Source: Actinomycetota bacterium
GTDB lineage: Bacteria; Actinomycetota; Acidimicrobiia; Acidimicrobiales; Ilumatobacteraceae
DNA length: 35,689 nt
Direction of reading: 5' to 3'
Assembly (NCBI GenBank): GCA_030645495.1
Contig: JAUSLV010000023.1
Coordinates: 1 to 35,689, forward strand
This document shows, piece after piece, positions 9,819 to 18,782 of the stretch. Position 1 is the first letter of the stretch; each line of letters starts with the position of its first letter. A program made the position numbers and the translations under genes. A model generated the notes under the pieces. That model did no database searches. It was not told the DNA's origin and was given only the letters and a program-made list of their open reading frames with translations.

Positions 9819-10529
9819 TCACACCTTGGGGCGCTCGAACTTGTAGCCAAGGCCCCGGATCGTGGTGATCCGCGTGGGGTTCGCCGGGTCGGCTTCCACC
9901 TTTCCGCGCAGACGCTTCACGTGCACGTCGAGCGTCTTCGTGTCGCCCACGTAGTCGGCGCCCCACACCCGGTCGATCAGCACATCGCGCGACAACACCC
10001 GCCCGGCGTTCACCAGCAGCAGGTGCAACAGCTCGAACTCCTTCAGCGGCATCTGCACTTCCGCGCCGCCGATCATCACTCGGTGTTCTTCAGGGTCGAG
10101 GCTGACATCGCCAACGGCGACAGCACCCTCGGAGAGGCTCGGCCCGGCCTCGGCGCCACCCTGGCGGCGCATCACCGCTCGCATGCGGGCCACCAGTTCG
10201 CGCATCCGGTAGGGCTTGGTGACGTAGTCGTCGGCACCCACCTCGAGGCCCACCACCGTGTCGATCTCGGCGCCCTTGGCGGTCACCATGATGATCGGCA
10301 CCTGGCTGTACTTGCGCAACTGGCGGCACACGTCGATGCCACTGATCTTGGGCAGCATCACATCGAGCAGCACGACGTCGGGGTTGACGAGGTCGAACTT
10401 CTGCAACGCCTCGACCCCGTCGACGGCGACCTCGACGCGAAACCCTTCGCGGGTGAGGCCGATGGTGAGGGCTTCCACGTAGCTGGCCTCGTCCTCCACC
10501 ACCAATACGGTCTGACGGGTGTTCGACAT
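9819..10529 (-). CDS. regX3: OmpR/PhoB-type response regulator, RegX3-like
   Basis: A 236-residue DNA-binding response regulator. The receiver domain has the acidic pair E12-D13, phosphoacceptor Asp56 in VVLLDVMLP, Thr83 and Lys105 in DYVTKPY. A winged-helix domain follows, with PLKEFELLHLLLVNAGRVLS and a C-terminal hairpin ending RGLGYKFERP. The gene begins immediately after the kinase stop (TAG then ATG, no gap), so the pair is co-translated. Position after pstSCAB-phoU and a matching PHO box upstream of pstS mark it as the phosphate regulator (RegX3/PhoP/PhoB role). Confidence 0.9.
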   Translation of the reverse strand: MSNTRQTVLVVEDEASYVEALTIGLTREGFRVEVAVDGVEALQKFDLVNPDVVLLDVMLPKISGIDVCRQLRKYSQVPIIMVTAKGAEIDTVVGLEVGADDYVTKPYRMRELVARMRAVMRRQGGAEAGPSLSEGAVAVGDVSLDPEEHRVMIGGAEVQMPLKEFELLHLLLVNAGRVLSRDVLIDRVWGADYVGDTKTLDVHVKRLRGKVEADPANPTRITTIRGLGYKFERPKV

Positions 10530-11588
10530 CTATGCGACCTCCTGCACCGGAATCCGGAGCGTGAACGTGGAACCTTCGCCTTCGCGGCTGCGTACCGCCA
10601 CCTCGCCACCGTGGTTGGTGGCCACATGGCGCACGATCGCCAGCCCCAGCCCTGTGCCACCGGTCGCCCGGCTGCGAGCGCGGTCGACGCGGTAGAACCG
10701 TTCGAACACCCGGTCGAGGTCGCGCGCGGGAATGCCGACGCCGTCGTCGCACACTTCGATCTCCACCCACTTGTCGTTGGTGGTGCACCGCACGCGTACG
10801 GTGCCGCCGGGGTTCGTGTACTTGATCGCGTTGTCCACCAGGTTGCTCACTGCTGACACCAGTTGGAGGCGGTCACCCACCAGGGTCTGGCGGTCGGTGG
10901 ACCCGAACTCGAGTCCCACACCGGCGGTCTCGGCGGTGAAGCGATGACGTGCCGCCACCTCGCCGAGCACAGCAGCAAGGCTCACGTCTTCCGGCTCGCC
11001 ACGGCCGCCCAGCTCGATGCGCGACAGTTCGAGCAGATCGTCGATGGTGCTGGATGCGCGGTGCGCCTCTTCGACCATCCTCGACGCGAGGCTCCGATTG
11101 ACATCGGCATCATCGCTGTCGGTCAGTGCTTCGGCAAGGACTGCGAGCGCACCCACGGGCGTCTTCAGCTCGTGGCTGATGTTGGCGACGAAGTCGGTGC
11201 GCACAGCGTCGAGACGCACCCGCTCACTCAGGTCGTCAATGATCGCGAGTGCCCCGGAGTTCGCCAGTGGAATGCAATGGATCAGCAGCACTCGCGGCGG
11301 CGGGCCGAACAACTCCAAGCGCTGCTCGCCCGCCTTGCCGACGGCCGCTGCCGAGAGCAAGCGCTGCACCGCCTCGTCGATCAGCACGTCGCTGTGGCCA
11401 CCGACCGCCGCCGCGCGGTTGCGCAGCACGATCCTGCCGGTGCCGTCGGCGAGCACGATGCCAGTGGGAACAGCATCGAGACCGGCCGTGAGCCTGGCCA
11501 CTTCACGCTCGGCCGCAATCCGGAGCGACCGTTCCTGCTCGATGTCGCGAGACAGGCGATCGGTGTCGCCGCGGAGGAACCGGTTCAC
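10530..11588 (-). CDS. senX3: SenX3/PhoR-like sensor histidine kinase without membrane segments
   Basis: A 352-residue kinase. An N-terminal coiled-coil-like stretch of about 35 residues (REVARL) leads to a PAS-like domain at about 35-120. HisKA follows with the phosphoacceptor His139 in NISHELKTP. HATPase carries an N box near 245-255 (NLVDNAIKY), G1 DDGVGIP and G2 GGTGLGLAI. No transmembrane helix is present, whereas SenX3 and PhoR usually carry one or two at the N-terminus. The frame has no upstream start, because it begins with a GTG that overlaps the phoU stop by 4 nt (GTGA). The protein is therefore probably cytosolic, or membrane-recruited through PhoU. It is coupled upstream to phoU and downstream to regX3. 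Confidence 0.88.
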   Translation of the reverse strand: MNRFLRGDTDRLSRDIEQERSLRIAAEREVARLTAGLDAVPTGIVLADGTGRIVLRNRAAAVGGHSDVLIDEAVQRLLSAAAVGKAGEQRLELFGPPPRVLLIHCIPLANSGALAIIDDLSERVRLDAVRTDFVANISHELKTPVGALAVLAEALTDSDDADVNRSLASRMVEEAHRASSTIDDLLELSRIELGGRGEPEDVSLAAVLGEVAARHRFTAETAGVGLEFGSTDRQTLVGDRLQLVSAVSNLVDNAIKYTNPGGTVRVRCTTNDKWVEIEVCDDGVGIPARDLDRVFERFYRVDRARSRATGGTGLGLAIVRHVATNHGGEVAVRSREGEGSTFTLRIPVQEVA

Positions 11589-12322
11589 GAATCCTCAGGC
11601 AGATCACCTGGAGTTGGGATCTCGAAACCGCCGGTGACGTCGACGCCGGGGCGCTCGGGCTTGCGATGATCGGGCACCCAGCCGGTGACCACGAACCGCA
11701 CGCGCTCGGCGATGTTGACGGCATGGTCGCCGATGCGCTCGTAGAAGCGGGCCACGTAGGCGAGCTGCATCGCCACCTGGAGATCGACGGAACTGTGCGA
11801 CTGCGTCTCGAAGATCGCCTGGATGAACTGCTTCTGCAGCGCGTCGAGGTATGCATCCATGTCGACCACGGCGGCAGCTTTCGACTCGTCGTTCTCCACG
11901 AATGCGTCGATCGCCGCAACCCACAGCTGCTGCGCCTGCTCGCCCATGCGGCCGATGAGACCGCGCAGCTTCGGATCGAGCGGATGCCCGTAGATGCGGC
12001 GCGCCACCTTGCAGATGCTGGCGGCGAGGTCGGCACTGCGCTCGACCTCGGCGATCATCTTCAACAGCGCCACCACTTGCCGCAGCTCGGTGGCAACCGG
12101 GGTCTGCAGCGCGAGAATGCGCAGGCAGTGCTCCTCCAGCTCGACACAACGCTCGTCGACCTCGGAGTCGCCACGAATCAGGTACTCGGCACCTTCCAGA
12201 TCACCGTCCAGCAGGACCGCGGTTGCACGCGGCACCAGCTCGGCGACGAGTGCGGCCAGCCGCGCCAGCTCCTCGCGAGCGCCTGCGAGATCCTGGTGAA
12301 AGCCCTTGCGCAGCTCTTCCAT
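11585..12322 (-). CDS. phoU: Phosphate signalling protein PhoU
   Basis: A 245-residue all-helical protein with the two related three-helix bundles of PhoU, including the EVERSADLAASICKVARRIYG and ARFYERIGDHAVNIAERV segments, whose acidic residues bind metal clusters. PhoU links the Pst transporter to the sensor kinase and keeps the Pho regulon off when phosphate is plentiful. The start codon ATG at 12322 shares one base with the pstB stop (TGATG), and the 3' end overlaps the kinase start by 4 nt, so translation is coupled on both sides. The much longer open frame upstream of this ATG is a shadow of pstB. Confidence 0.93.
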   Translation of the reverse strand: MEELRKGFHQDLAGAREELARLAALVAELVPRATAVLLDGDLEGAEYLIRGDSEVDERCVELEEHCLRILALQTPVATELRQVVALLKMIAEVERSADLAASICKVARRIYGHPLDPKLRGLIGRMGEQAQQLWVAAIDAFVENDESKAAAVVDMDAYLDALQKQFIQAIFETQSHSSVDLQVAMQLAYVARFYERIGDHAVNIAERVRFVVTGWVPDHRKPERPGVDVTGGFEIPTPGDLPEDS

Positions 12323-13197
12323 CAGCCGAACCTCCCGGAGATGTAGGCCTCGGTGCGTTCGTCGGCCGGGTTGGAGAAGATCTTGCTCGTCTGGTCGTAC
12401 TCGACGAGCACGCCGGTGCGGCGATCGCTCTCGGTGTTGACCTCGGTGGTGAAGAACGCCGTGCGATCGCTGACGCGGCCGGCCTGCTGCATGTTGTGCG
12501 TCACGATGATGATCGTGTACTCGTGCTTGATCTCCTGCATCAGATCTTCGATGCGGGCGGTGGCGATCGGGTCGAGTGCCGAACACGGCTCGTCCATCAG
12601 CAACACCTCGGGGTCGACGGCGATCGCGCGGGCGATGCACAGCCGCTGCTGCTGACCGCCCGACAGGCCGAGGCCGCCGCTCTTCAGTCGGCCCTTCACT
12701 TCGTCCCACAACGCTGCGCCGCGAAGTGACTTCTCCACCACAGCATCGAGCTCGCTCTTCTTCTTGATGCCCGACAGGCGGGGCCCGTAGGCGACGTTGT
12801 CGTAGATGCTCTTCGGGAACGGGTTGGCCTTCTGGAACACCATCCCGATCCTTCGCCGAACTTCGACCGCGTTGACCGCCGGGTCGTACAGGTTCACACC
12901 GTGGTAGCTGACGGTGCCTTCCACACGGGCGGTGGGGATGAGGTCGTTCATCCGGTTGAAGCAGCGCAGCATCGTCGACTTGCCGCAGCCCGACGGCCCG
13001 ATGAACGCGGTGATCTCGTTCTTGTGAACGGTGATGTTCACGTCGCGCACGGCCCGGAACTGGCCGTAGTAGACCGCGACGTCGCGAGTCGTGAAGACAT
13101 CGGTGGACCGCGAAGCGACCTCCGGGGGAACAGTGGCGTCAGGCATCGGTCGATGCTCCTCGGGTGTGGTCGAAACCGGTTGTTTCATGGTACGCAT
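12322..13197 (-). CDS. pstB: Phosphate ABC transporter ATP-binding protein PstB
   Basis: This is the ATPase of the high-affinity phosphate importer. Visible are Walker [11 protein letters not shown]-loop VFQKANPFP, signature LSGGQQQRL, Walker B VLLMDEP and the H-loop THNMQQ. All are intact. The frame opens with ATG at 13197, one base after the pstA stop, giving 291 residues. An internal ATG at 13146 has a GAGGAG ribosome site 9 nt upstream and would give 274 residues, closer to the family's usual length. The true start is one of these two. Confidence 0.93.
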   Translation of the reverse strand: MRTMKQPVSTTPEEHRPMPDATVPPEVASRSTDVFTTRDVAVYYGQFRAVRDVNITVHKNEITAFIGPSGCGKSTMLRCFNRMNDLIPTARVEGTVSYHGVNLYDPAVNAVEVRRRIGMVFQKANPFPKSIYDNVAYGPRLSGIKKKSELDAVVEKSLRGAALWDEVKGRLKSGGLGLSGGQQQRLCIARAIAVDPEVLLMDEPCSALDPIATARIEDLMQEIKHEYTIIIVTHNMQQAGRVSDRTAFFTTEVNTESDRRTGVLVEYDQTSKIFSNPADERTEAYISGRFG

Positions 13198-13198
13198 G

Positions 13199-14164
13199 TC
13201 AGCCCTGCCGACGATTCTCGAAGCGGTTGCGCAACAGGATGGCGGCGCCGTTCAGCACCAGCACCATCGCCAACAGCACCACGATCGCGGCGGCGTTGAG
13301 ATCTTCGAACGTGAGGCCCGTCTTCTTGCCCGGCTTGTTGACCTCGTTGGCCCAGCCGTAGATGACGATCGGCATCGCGGTGAACTTGCCCTGCAGCCGA
13401 TCCACGAGCGTCTGGCCGGGTGGGCTGGCGAGACGGCCGGTGATGGCGCCGATCAGCAGCAGCGGAGCTGCCTCGCCCAGCGCACGGGCCACCGCCAACA
13501 TCGTGCCGGTGAGGATGCCCGGGGCGGCATACGGCAGCACGTGGTCGCGAGTGGTCTCCCACCGCGTACCGCCCACCCCGAAGCCGGCCTCGCGCAGGCC
13601 CTGTGGCACTGCGCTCACCGCCTCGGCGGTGGTGATGATGATGATCGGCAGCACCAGGATCGCCAGCGTGATACCCGCGGCGATCACGCTGCGGCCGCCG
13701 GTGAGCCCATCGAGCCCCTGCACGAACACGACGAGGCCGAGGATGCCGTACACCACGCTGGGCACGCCGGCCAGGTTGCGGATGTTCAACTGGATGAAGC
13801 GGGTGAGGCGCGAAGGGTGGGCGTACTCCTCGAGGTACACGCCGGCAGCGATGCCGACGGGGAACGCGAGCACGACGACGAAGCCGGCGATCACCAGCGA
13901 ACCCCAGATACCTTGGCTGACGCCAGCCTTGTCGGGGCTGGAAGCAAGGTCGCTGGTGAGGAAGCTGGTGCCACGCTTGTCGAACACCGGGATCGCCTGG
14001 GCGACGACGTCCCACATCAGGATCGTCAGCATGAACAACGACGTCAGCAAGCACAGCAACAGCAGCACCGCGAACACGATGCCGCGCACGTCGCGCTTGC
14101 CGCCGGTGAGGCCGGCCCGAACGACGGTGCCGGCGGATTCGCGAATGGAAGAGGTGACAGCCAT
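13199..14164 (-). CDS. pstA: Phosphate ABC transporter permease PstA
   Basis: A 321-residue inner-membrane permease with about six hydrophobic segments and the binding-protein-dependent transport signature region near [18 protein letters not shown] and [15 protein letters not shown]. With PstC it forms the membrane channel for phosphate. It lies 7 nt after pstC and one base before pstB's first ATG, so the order is the usual C-A-B. Confidence 0.93.
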   Translation of the reverse strand: MAVTSSIRESAGTVVRAGLTGGKRDVRGIVFAVLLLLCLLTSLFMLTILMWDVVAQAIPVFDKRGTSFLTSDLASSPDKAGVSQGIWGSLVIAGFVVVLAFPVGIAAGVYLEEYAHPSRLTRFIQLNIRNLAGVPSVVYGILGLVVFVQGLDGLTGGRSVIAAGITLAILVLPIIIITTAEAVSAVPQGLREAGFGVGGTRWETTRDHVLPYAAPGILTGTMLAVARALGEAAPLLLIGAITGRLASPPGQTLVDRLQGKFTAMPIVIYGWANEVNKPGKKTGLTFEDLNAAAIVVLLAMVLVLNGAAILLRNRFENRRQG

Positions 14165-14171
14165 GGCCTGC

Positions 14172-15137
14172 TCAGTACTTCGTCCGGAAGCGGGTGACGA
14201 GACGCGAGGCGACCATGTTCAGCGCGAGCGTCATCAGGAAGAGAAGGGCACCGATGAAGAACAGGCTCTGGAAGGCCAGCGTGCTTCCGACCACCTGGTC
14301 GCTGCCCTGTGCGAGCTGCGCCATCGCGGAGGTCATCGGTAGGCCGGGATCGCGAGGATCCCAGGTGCGGGGCGACTGCCCGAGGCGGCCCGAGGCGAGT
14401 GCGGCCACCATCGTTTCGCCAATGGCCCTGGAGACGGAGATGATGAGCGCGGCCACGATGCCCGACACCGCTGCCGGGATCACGACCTTCACCACCGTGG
14501 CGCTCCGCCGAGCACCGAGACCCGTGCTGGCCTCACGCAGGGCGGACGGCACGGAGCGCAGGGCATCTTCGGAGATCGAGGCCATCAACGGTGTCACCAG
14601 GATGCCGATGGCCACACCGGTGACCAGCAGGCTCGTCTTCTGCGACGTGTCGAACAGCGGCTGGATCAGATCGGGGCCGAGCACTCGCAGTGCGAAGAAC
14701 CCGAACACCACGCTGGGCACGCCGGCCAGAACCTCGAGCACCGGCTTGACGACCTTGCGCAAGCGGGGCGAGGCGTACTCGCTGAGGAACACGGCTGCAC
14801 CCAGGCCGAGCGGGGCAGCGACCACGATCGACACTGCCGACACGATGAGTGTGCCGAGCACGATCGTGGGAATGTCGAAACGATCATTTCTCGGGTACCA
14901 CCCGGGGGCCTTGCCGCCGTCGATCAGCGCACCGATGCCGGCCGTGTCGATCAGATCCGAGAGGAACTTCCACGCCTCCGTGAACAGCGTCCACACGATC
15001 AACGTACTGATGAGGATCGAGGTCGCTGCGGCCAGGAACAGCGCAGCCCGCATGAGGCGCTCCTTGCGAACCCGGCGAGGGTTGCCGCGGAAGTCGGCGA
15101 GCGTCAGTGCGGGTTGCGGGAGCAAGGGCGTACTCAT
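14172..15137 (-). CDS. pstC: Phosphate ABC transporter permease PstC
   Basis: A 321-residue permease with about six membrane segments, the LGLGAAVFLSEYASPRLRK and [15 protein letters not shown] segments, and the permease loop ARRSATVVKVVIPAAVSGI and SRAIGETMVAAL. The ATG at 15137 lacks a ribosome site. An in-frame ATG at 15053 has AAGGAG 6 nt before it and would start the protein just before the first membrane helix, removing 28 residues. A strong hairpin separates it from pstS. Confidence 0.92.
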   Translation of the reverse strand: MSTPLLPQPALTLADFRGNPRRVRKERLMRAALFLAAATSILISTLIVWTLFTEAWKFLSDLIDTAGIGALIDGGKAPGWYPRNDRFDIPTIVLGTLIVSAVSIVVAAPLGLGAAVFLSEYASPRLRKVVKPVLEVLAGVPSVVFGFFALRVLGPDLIQPLFDTSQKTSLLVTGVAIGILVTPLMASISEDALRSVPSALREASTGLGARRSATVVKVVIPAAVSGIVAALIISVSRAIGETMVAALASGRLGQSPRTWDPRDPGLPMTSAMAQLAQGSDQVVGSTLAFQSLFFIGALLFLMTLALNMVASRLVTRFRTKY

Positions 15138-15165
15138 AAGAGGAAAGAGATGTTGTTCCCCGCGT

Positions 15166-15193
15166 GATGGGGCCGGGCGAACCCGGCCCCATC
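15166..15193 (-). terminator. Strong intercistronic hairpin between pstS and pstC
   Basis: A perfect 12-bp GC-rich stem (15166-15177 with 15182-15193) has a 4-nt loop that reads TTCG on the minus strand. It lies 21 nt after the pstS stop and 28 nt before the pstC start. No T-run follows. It probably protects the pstS message or lets only part of transcription continue, which would give more binding protein than transporter. Full termination is less likely because pstC has no clear promoter of its own. Confidence 0.75.
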
Positions 15194-15214
15194 ATACGCA
15201 TTGGGGGGAAAGGG

Positions 15215-16282
15215 TCAGGCCTGAGCAGCTTCCCAAGCGCTGCGGCTGGCAGCGATACGCTCGGCCGGCAGGTCGACATAACCAGCGTCGCTGACCATGG
15301 CGAGGCCCTCATCGCTGAGGTACAGGCTGACGTACGAGGCGACAGCCGGGTTGTCGGCCAGCGACTGCTTGCTGACGTAGATGAACAGCGAGCGGCTCAG
15401 CGGGTAGCTGCCGTCGGCGATCGTCTCTTCGGTCGGGGCCACGCAACCGTCGCCCTTGTCGATCTCGATGGCCTTCATCTTGTCGGCCTCTGCCGAGTAG
15501 AACGCGTAGCCCACCCAGCCGAGGCTGGTGTCGGTACCTTCGATGCCATCAACGATCACGTTGTCGTTGGGGCTCTGGGTGTAGTCGGTGCGGGTGGTGT
15601 CGTCCTTCTCGCGCTCCTTGGCGATCTTGGCGATCACGAACTCGACGAACGTGTCGTACGTGCCGCTCTCCGGGCCGGGGCCCGTGATCGTCAGGTCGGC
15701 ATCGGGGAAGGTGATGGTCGAGCCGAGCTCGGTGGCCAGCGCCTGGGCATCGTTCCAGTTGGAGAAGCCTTCCGACTCCGGGCCCACGAGGGCGTACATC
15801 GCCGGGAAGTCGAGGCAGGTGACGGCGTCGTTGTTGGGGCTGGTGGCAACGGTGAGGCCGTCGATCGCAACTTCGATCTCGACGTACTCGATGCCGGCCT
15901 CGGCGCAGGTGGCCGCTTCCTCATCCTTGATCGGGCGCGATGCGTCCGAGATGTCAGATTCGCCGGCGCAGAACTTCTTGAAGCCGTCGCCGGTGCCGGG
16001 GCCCTCGACGGTGACGGCGAGCTCGCCGCCGCTCAGCTCGTCGGCCAACTCGCCGACGCGCACCGAGATGGGCTCGACGGTCGAGGAACCGCTGACGAAC
16101 ACTTCGCCGCCGGCGAGCTCCATCGGAGCCTCGGTCGACTCGGTGGTGTCACCGGTCGACGACTCGGTGCTGGCCGCGGTCGTCGTCGTGTCTTCGGACT
16201 TCTCGTCGTCGCTGCACGCAGCGGCGATCAGCGAGAAGGAGATGAGGCCGGCGAGTACGAGGCGCCGCTTGTTGTTGTTCAC
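15215..16282 (-). CDS. pstS: Phosphate-binding lipoprotein PstS
   Basis: A 355-residue substrate-binding lipoprotein of the Pst importer. The GTG at 16282 is chosen because AGGAG sits 8 nt upstream and the protein then begins with a basic signal peptide ending in lipobox IAAAC (Cys23). A Thr/Ser/Glu-rich linker follows, then the phosphate-binding fold: GSSTVEPIS near the start, SDISDASRPIKDEE, and GPGPESGTYDTFVEFV. These phosphate-contact segments are conserved in PstS. The gene is first in the pstSCAB-phoU-senX3-regX3 cluster and has a PHO box upstream. Confidence 0.95.
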   Translation of the reverse strand: MNNNKRRLVLAGLISFSLIAAACSDDEKSEDTTTTAASTESSTGDTTESTEAPMELAGGEVFVSGSSTVEPISVRVGELADELSGGELAVTVEGPGTGDGFKKFCAGESDISDASRPIKDEEAATCAEAGIEYVEIEVAIDGLTVATSPNNDAVTCLDFPAMYALVGPESEGFSNWNDAQALATELGSTITFPDADLTITGPGPESGTYDTFVEFVIAKIAKEREKDDTTRTDYTQSPNDNVIVDGIEGTDTSLGWVGYAFYSAEADKMKAIEIDKGDGCVAPTEETIADGSYPLSRSLFIYVSKQSLADNPAVASYVSLYLSDEGLAMVSDAGYVDLPAERIAASRSAWEAAQA

Positions 16283-16320
16283 GTGTTGTTCTCCTGAGGT
16301 GTGGGGTGTCAACACGGGGC

Positions 16321-16326
16321 ACGCTA
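16321..16326 (-). promoter_or_regulatory. pstS: -10 box of the pstS promoter
   Basis: TAGCGT on the minus strand lies 38 nt before the GTG of pstS and 27 nt downstream of the PHO box. That geometry places the -35 region beside the activator site, as expected for PhoB/RegX3-type activation. The exact start site is inferred. Confidence 0.45.
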
Positions 16327-16353
16327 AACGGCCAAGGTGACACGCCTCACGTG

Positions 16354-16386
16354 AACAGGTGAACGAGAGGTGAACAGGTGGGGAAC
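16354..16386 (-). promoter_or_regulatory. PHO box: three tandem 11-nt repeats upstream of pstS
   Basis: On the minus strand three contiguous 11-nt units occupy 16386-16376, 16375-16365 and 16364-16354. The second and third both begin GTTCACCT; the first begins GTTCCCC. Streptomyces PhoP boxes are tandem 11-nt direct repeats with a GTTCACC-like conserved half, and the mycobacterial RegX3 site is similar, so this is a clear match. It sits in the 132-nt space between ppk and pstS. The site would be bound by the RegX3-like regulator encoded at 9819-10529. Confidence 0.85.
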
Positions 16387-16414
16387 TCGCGGGGATGCCC
16401 GCGCAGCACCTATT

Positions 16415-18457
16415 TCACGCCTTCTGGCGCTCGGCCACCCATGCGTACAGCCGGCCTTGGGCATCACCGTCGTCGAACGACGCAGGGCCCAAGCGATGCC
16501 ACACACCGTCTCGATCGAGCTCGTGGCACACGATGTCGTCGGCGAGATCGAACTCGATCACCGAATCCAGCCAGTCGCGGTGCTTCGGGTGCACCACGGG
16601 CACCATCACCTCGACGCGCCGGTCGAGGTTGCGGCCCATCCAGTCGGCGCTGCCGATCAGGAACAGCGGCGAATCACCCTCGCCGTGTTCGAAACGCACG
16701 ATGCGCGAGTGCTCGAGGTAGCGACCGAGGATGCTGCGCACGCGGATGTTCTCGCTCATCCCCGGTAAACCCGGCTTGAGGCAGCACAGGCCGCGAACCA
16801 GCAGGTCGATCTGCACCCCGACCCCGCTGGCGCGGTACAGCGCCTCGATCATCTCCTCATCGGCGATCGAGTTCAGCTTGGCCAGGATGCGGCCTTCTGT
16901 GCCGAACTGCATCTCGTGTTCGATGAGATCGAGCAGTTGCGTGCGCAGGTCGTTGGGCGCCACCAGCAGCGACTGGAACTCGACTGCCCGGCTGTAGCCG
17001 GTGAGGTGGTTGAACAGGCTGGTGACGTCGGCACCGACCGACGCGTCGCAGGTGAGGAACCCGACATCCTCGTACGTACGAGCCGACTTCGAGTTGTAGT
17101 TGCCGGTGCCGATGTGGCAGTAACGGCGCAGCCCGTCGTCGTCGTTGCGCACCACCAGCGTGCACTTGGCGTGCGTCTTCAGGCCCACCAGGCCGTACAC
17201 CACGTGTACGCCAGAGCGTTCGAGCGCCTTGGCCCAGCCGACGTTGGTGGCCTCGTCGAAGCGGGCTTTCAGCTCCACCAGCACGGCCACCTGCACGCCA
17301 CGCTCGGCGGCACGCATCAGGCTGCGGGCGATCGGGCTGTCGCCGCCGGCGCGGTAGAGCGTCATCTTGATGCTCTGCACCTTGGGGTCGTCGGCCGCCT
17401 GCGCGATGAAGTTCTCGACGCTGCTGGCAAAGCTTTCGTAGGGGTGGTGCACCATCAGCGCCCGCTCGCGGATGACGGAGAAGATGGTGCGATCCTGGCT
17501 CTCCGCGCGCATGATGCGGCCAGCCGTCATCGGCGGCCAGGGCTCGTCCTTCAGGTCGGGCAGATCGAGCGCGTGCAACTGGAACAGGCAGGTGAGATCG
17601 AGCGCATTGCGGTGCACCGTCACGTCGGCATGGGCCAGATCGAGTTCGCGCACCAGCAGGTCGAGCATTTCCGGGCTGATGCCCTGTTGCACTTCGAGGC
17701 GCACGGCGCGGCCGAAGCGGCGGCGGCGCAGCTCCATCTCCACCGCAGCCAGCAGGTCGTCGGCCTCTTCCTCTTCCAGCGTGAGGTCGGCGTTGCGGGT
17801 GACGCGGAAGACGGCCGTTTCCTCCACCACCATCCCGTTGAACAGCGCATGCAGCTGGCTGGCGATGATCTGCTCGATGGGCACGAACCGCTCGCCGTCG
17901 GGCAGCGCGATCAGCCGCGGCAGCAGGTTGGGCACCTTCACCCGGGCGAAGCGGCGCTCGCCGGTGTCGGGGTCGCTGACCATCGCCGCCAGGTTGAGCG
18001 CGAGGTTGGAGATGTAGGGGAACGGGTGCGCCGGGTCTACCGCCAGCGGGGTGAGCACGGGGAAGATGCGCTCTTCGAACAGTCGCACGAGATAGGCCTG
18101 ATCGAGCAGCGTGAGCGCCTTCCAATCCGCCAGGCGCACGCCGTGCCCGATGAGCTCGGCCAGCAGCCGGTCGAGAATTGCCTCTTGGTCGATCACGAAC
18201 CGGTCGGCGGCTTCGGCGATCTCGTGCAGTTGCACCTGGGGTGTGAGGCCGTCGGGTGCCGGATACGTGAGGCCGGCGGCCACCTGATCCTTGAGCGCGG
18301 CGACGCGCACTTGGAAGAACTCGTCGAGGTTGGCCGAGCAGATGGCGGTGAACTTCAGCCGCTCGAGCACTGGAATGCCCTGCTCTTCAGCCAGCGACAG
18401 CACCCGGCGGTTGAACGCGAGCCAGCTCAGCTCACGGTTGAGCAGGCGACGGGACAT
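16415..18457 (-). CDS. ppk: Polyphosphate kinase PPK1
   Basis: PPK1 reversibly makes polyphosphate from ATP. The 680-residue protein is full length. It starts RLLNRELSWLAFNRRVL, the conserved N-terminal block, and contains the SANLDEFFQVRV segment. Two phospholipase-D-like motifs carry the active histidines: H429 in LKTHAK and H583 in YLEHSRIVRF. The conserved YCHIGTGNYN segment and the GLCCLKPG loop are intact. It lies 12 nt after a small gene on the same strand and directly upstream of the pst cluster, so phosphate storage and uptake are clustered. Confidence 0.95.
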   Translation of the reverse strand: MSRRLLNRELSWLAFNRRVLSLAEEQGIPVLERLKFTAICSANLDEFFQVRVAALKDQVAAGLTYPAPDGLTPQVQLHEIAEAADRFVIDQEAILDRLLAELIGHGVRLADWKALTLLDQAYLVRLFEERIFPVLTPLAVDPAHPFPYISNLALNLAAMVSDPDTGERRFARVKVPNLLPRLIALPDGERFVPIEQIIASQLHALFNGMVVEETAVFRVTRNADLTLEEEEADDLLAAVEMELRRRRFGRAVRLEVQQGISPEMLDLLVRELDLAHADVTVHRNALDLTCLFQLHALDLPDLKDEPWPPMTAGRIMRAESQDRTIFSVIRERALMVHHPYESFASSVENFIAQAADDPKVQSIKMTLYRAGGDSPIARSLMRAAERGVQVAVLVELKARFDEATNVGWAKALERSGVHVVYGLVGLKTHAKCTLVVRNDDDGLRRYCHIGTGNYNSKSARTYEDVGFLTCDASVGADVTSLFNHLTGYSRAVEFQSLLVAPNDLRTQLLDLIEHEMQFGTEGRILAKLNSIADEEMIEALYRASGVGVQIDLLVRGLCCLKPGLPGMSENIRVRSILGRYLEHSRIVRFEHGEGDSPLFLIGSADWMGRNLDRRVEVMVPVVHPKHRDWLDSVIEFDLADDIVCHELDRDGVWHRLGPASFDDGDAQGRLYAWVAERQKA

Positions 18458-18469
18458 TGCGGGGTGGTG

Positions 18470-18730
18470 TCAGTCGGACTCGGCGTGGCCGAGGTCCCAC
18501 TCGAGGCTGATGCGCTCGCGTTCGGCATCGCGCACGATGCGCTCACGGTTGCGACGGAACTGCGGGTCGTCGCGGGGCAGCAACACCAGGCGGGCCAGCG
18601 CGCGGGCGCGGAACTCTTCGATCACGGTGCGGTCGCCGTGGTCGAAGTAGATCTCCCAGTGGGGCGACACGGGCCCGAGGTACACGATGCGAGCGTGTGC
18701 TCGCGGCGACTCCATGGCGATGTCGGTCAT
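18470..18730 (-). CDS. Small protein of unknown function encoded before ppk
   Basis: An 86-residue soluble protein that I do not recognise. It is charged and rich in Arg and Glu toward the C-terminus (RNRERIVRDAERERISLEWD), with a short beta-like stretch HARIVYLGPVSPHWEIYFDHGDRTVIEEF. An AGGAGAG ribosome site lies just before the ATG at 18730. It ends 12 nt before ppk, so the two are very probably one operon. The Glu- and Arg-rich helix could bind PPK or polyphosphate, but this is a guess. Confidence 0.7.
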   Translation of the reverse strand: MTDIAMESPRAHARIVYLGPVSPHWEIYFDHGDRTVIEEFRARALARLVLLPRDDPQFRRNRERIVRDAERERISLEWDLGHAESD

Positions 18731-18776
18731 TGCGCTCTCCTGCCGGTGTGGTGCCCAACCGGGCGACGGCTCGTGG

Positions 18777-18782
18777 AGTCTA
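18777..18782 (-). promoter_or_regulatory. Putative -10 box for the small gene-ppk operon
   Basis: TAGACT on the minus strand lies 46 nt before the ATG at 18730, giving a short leader with a Shine-Dalgarno sequence. No convincing -35 and no PHO-type repeat is seen near it. Confidence 0.35.

Noticed and set aside
13640-13660. A further ATCGGCAG match resembling the array core
   Set aside because: It lies inside pstA, diverges after eight bases and has no adjoining hairpin; a chance match.
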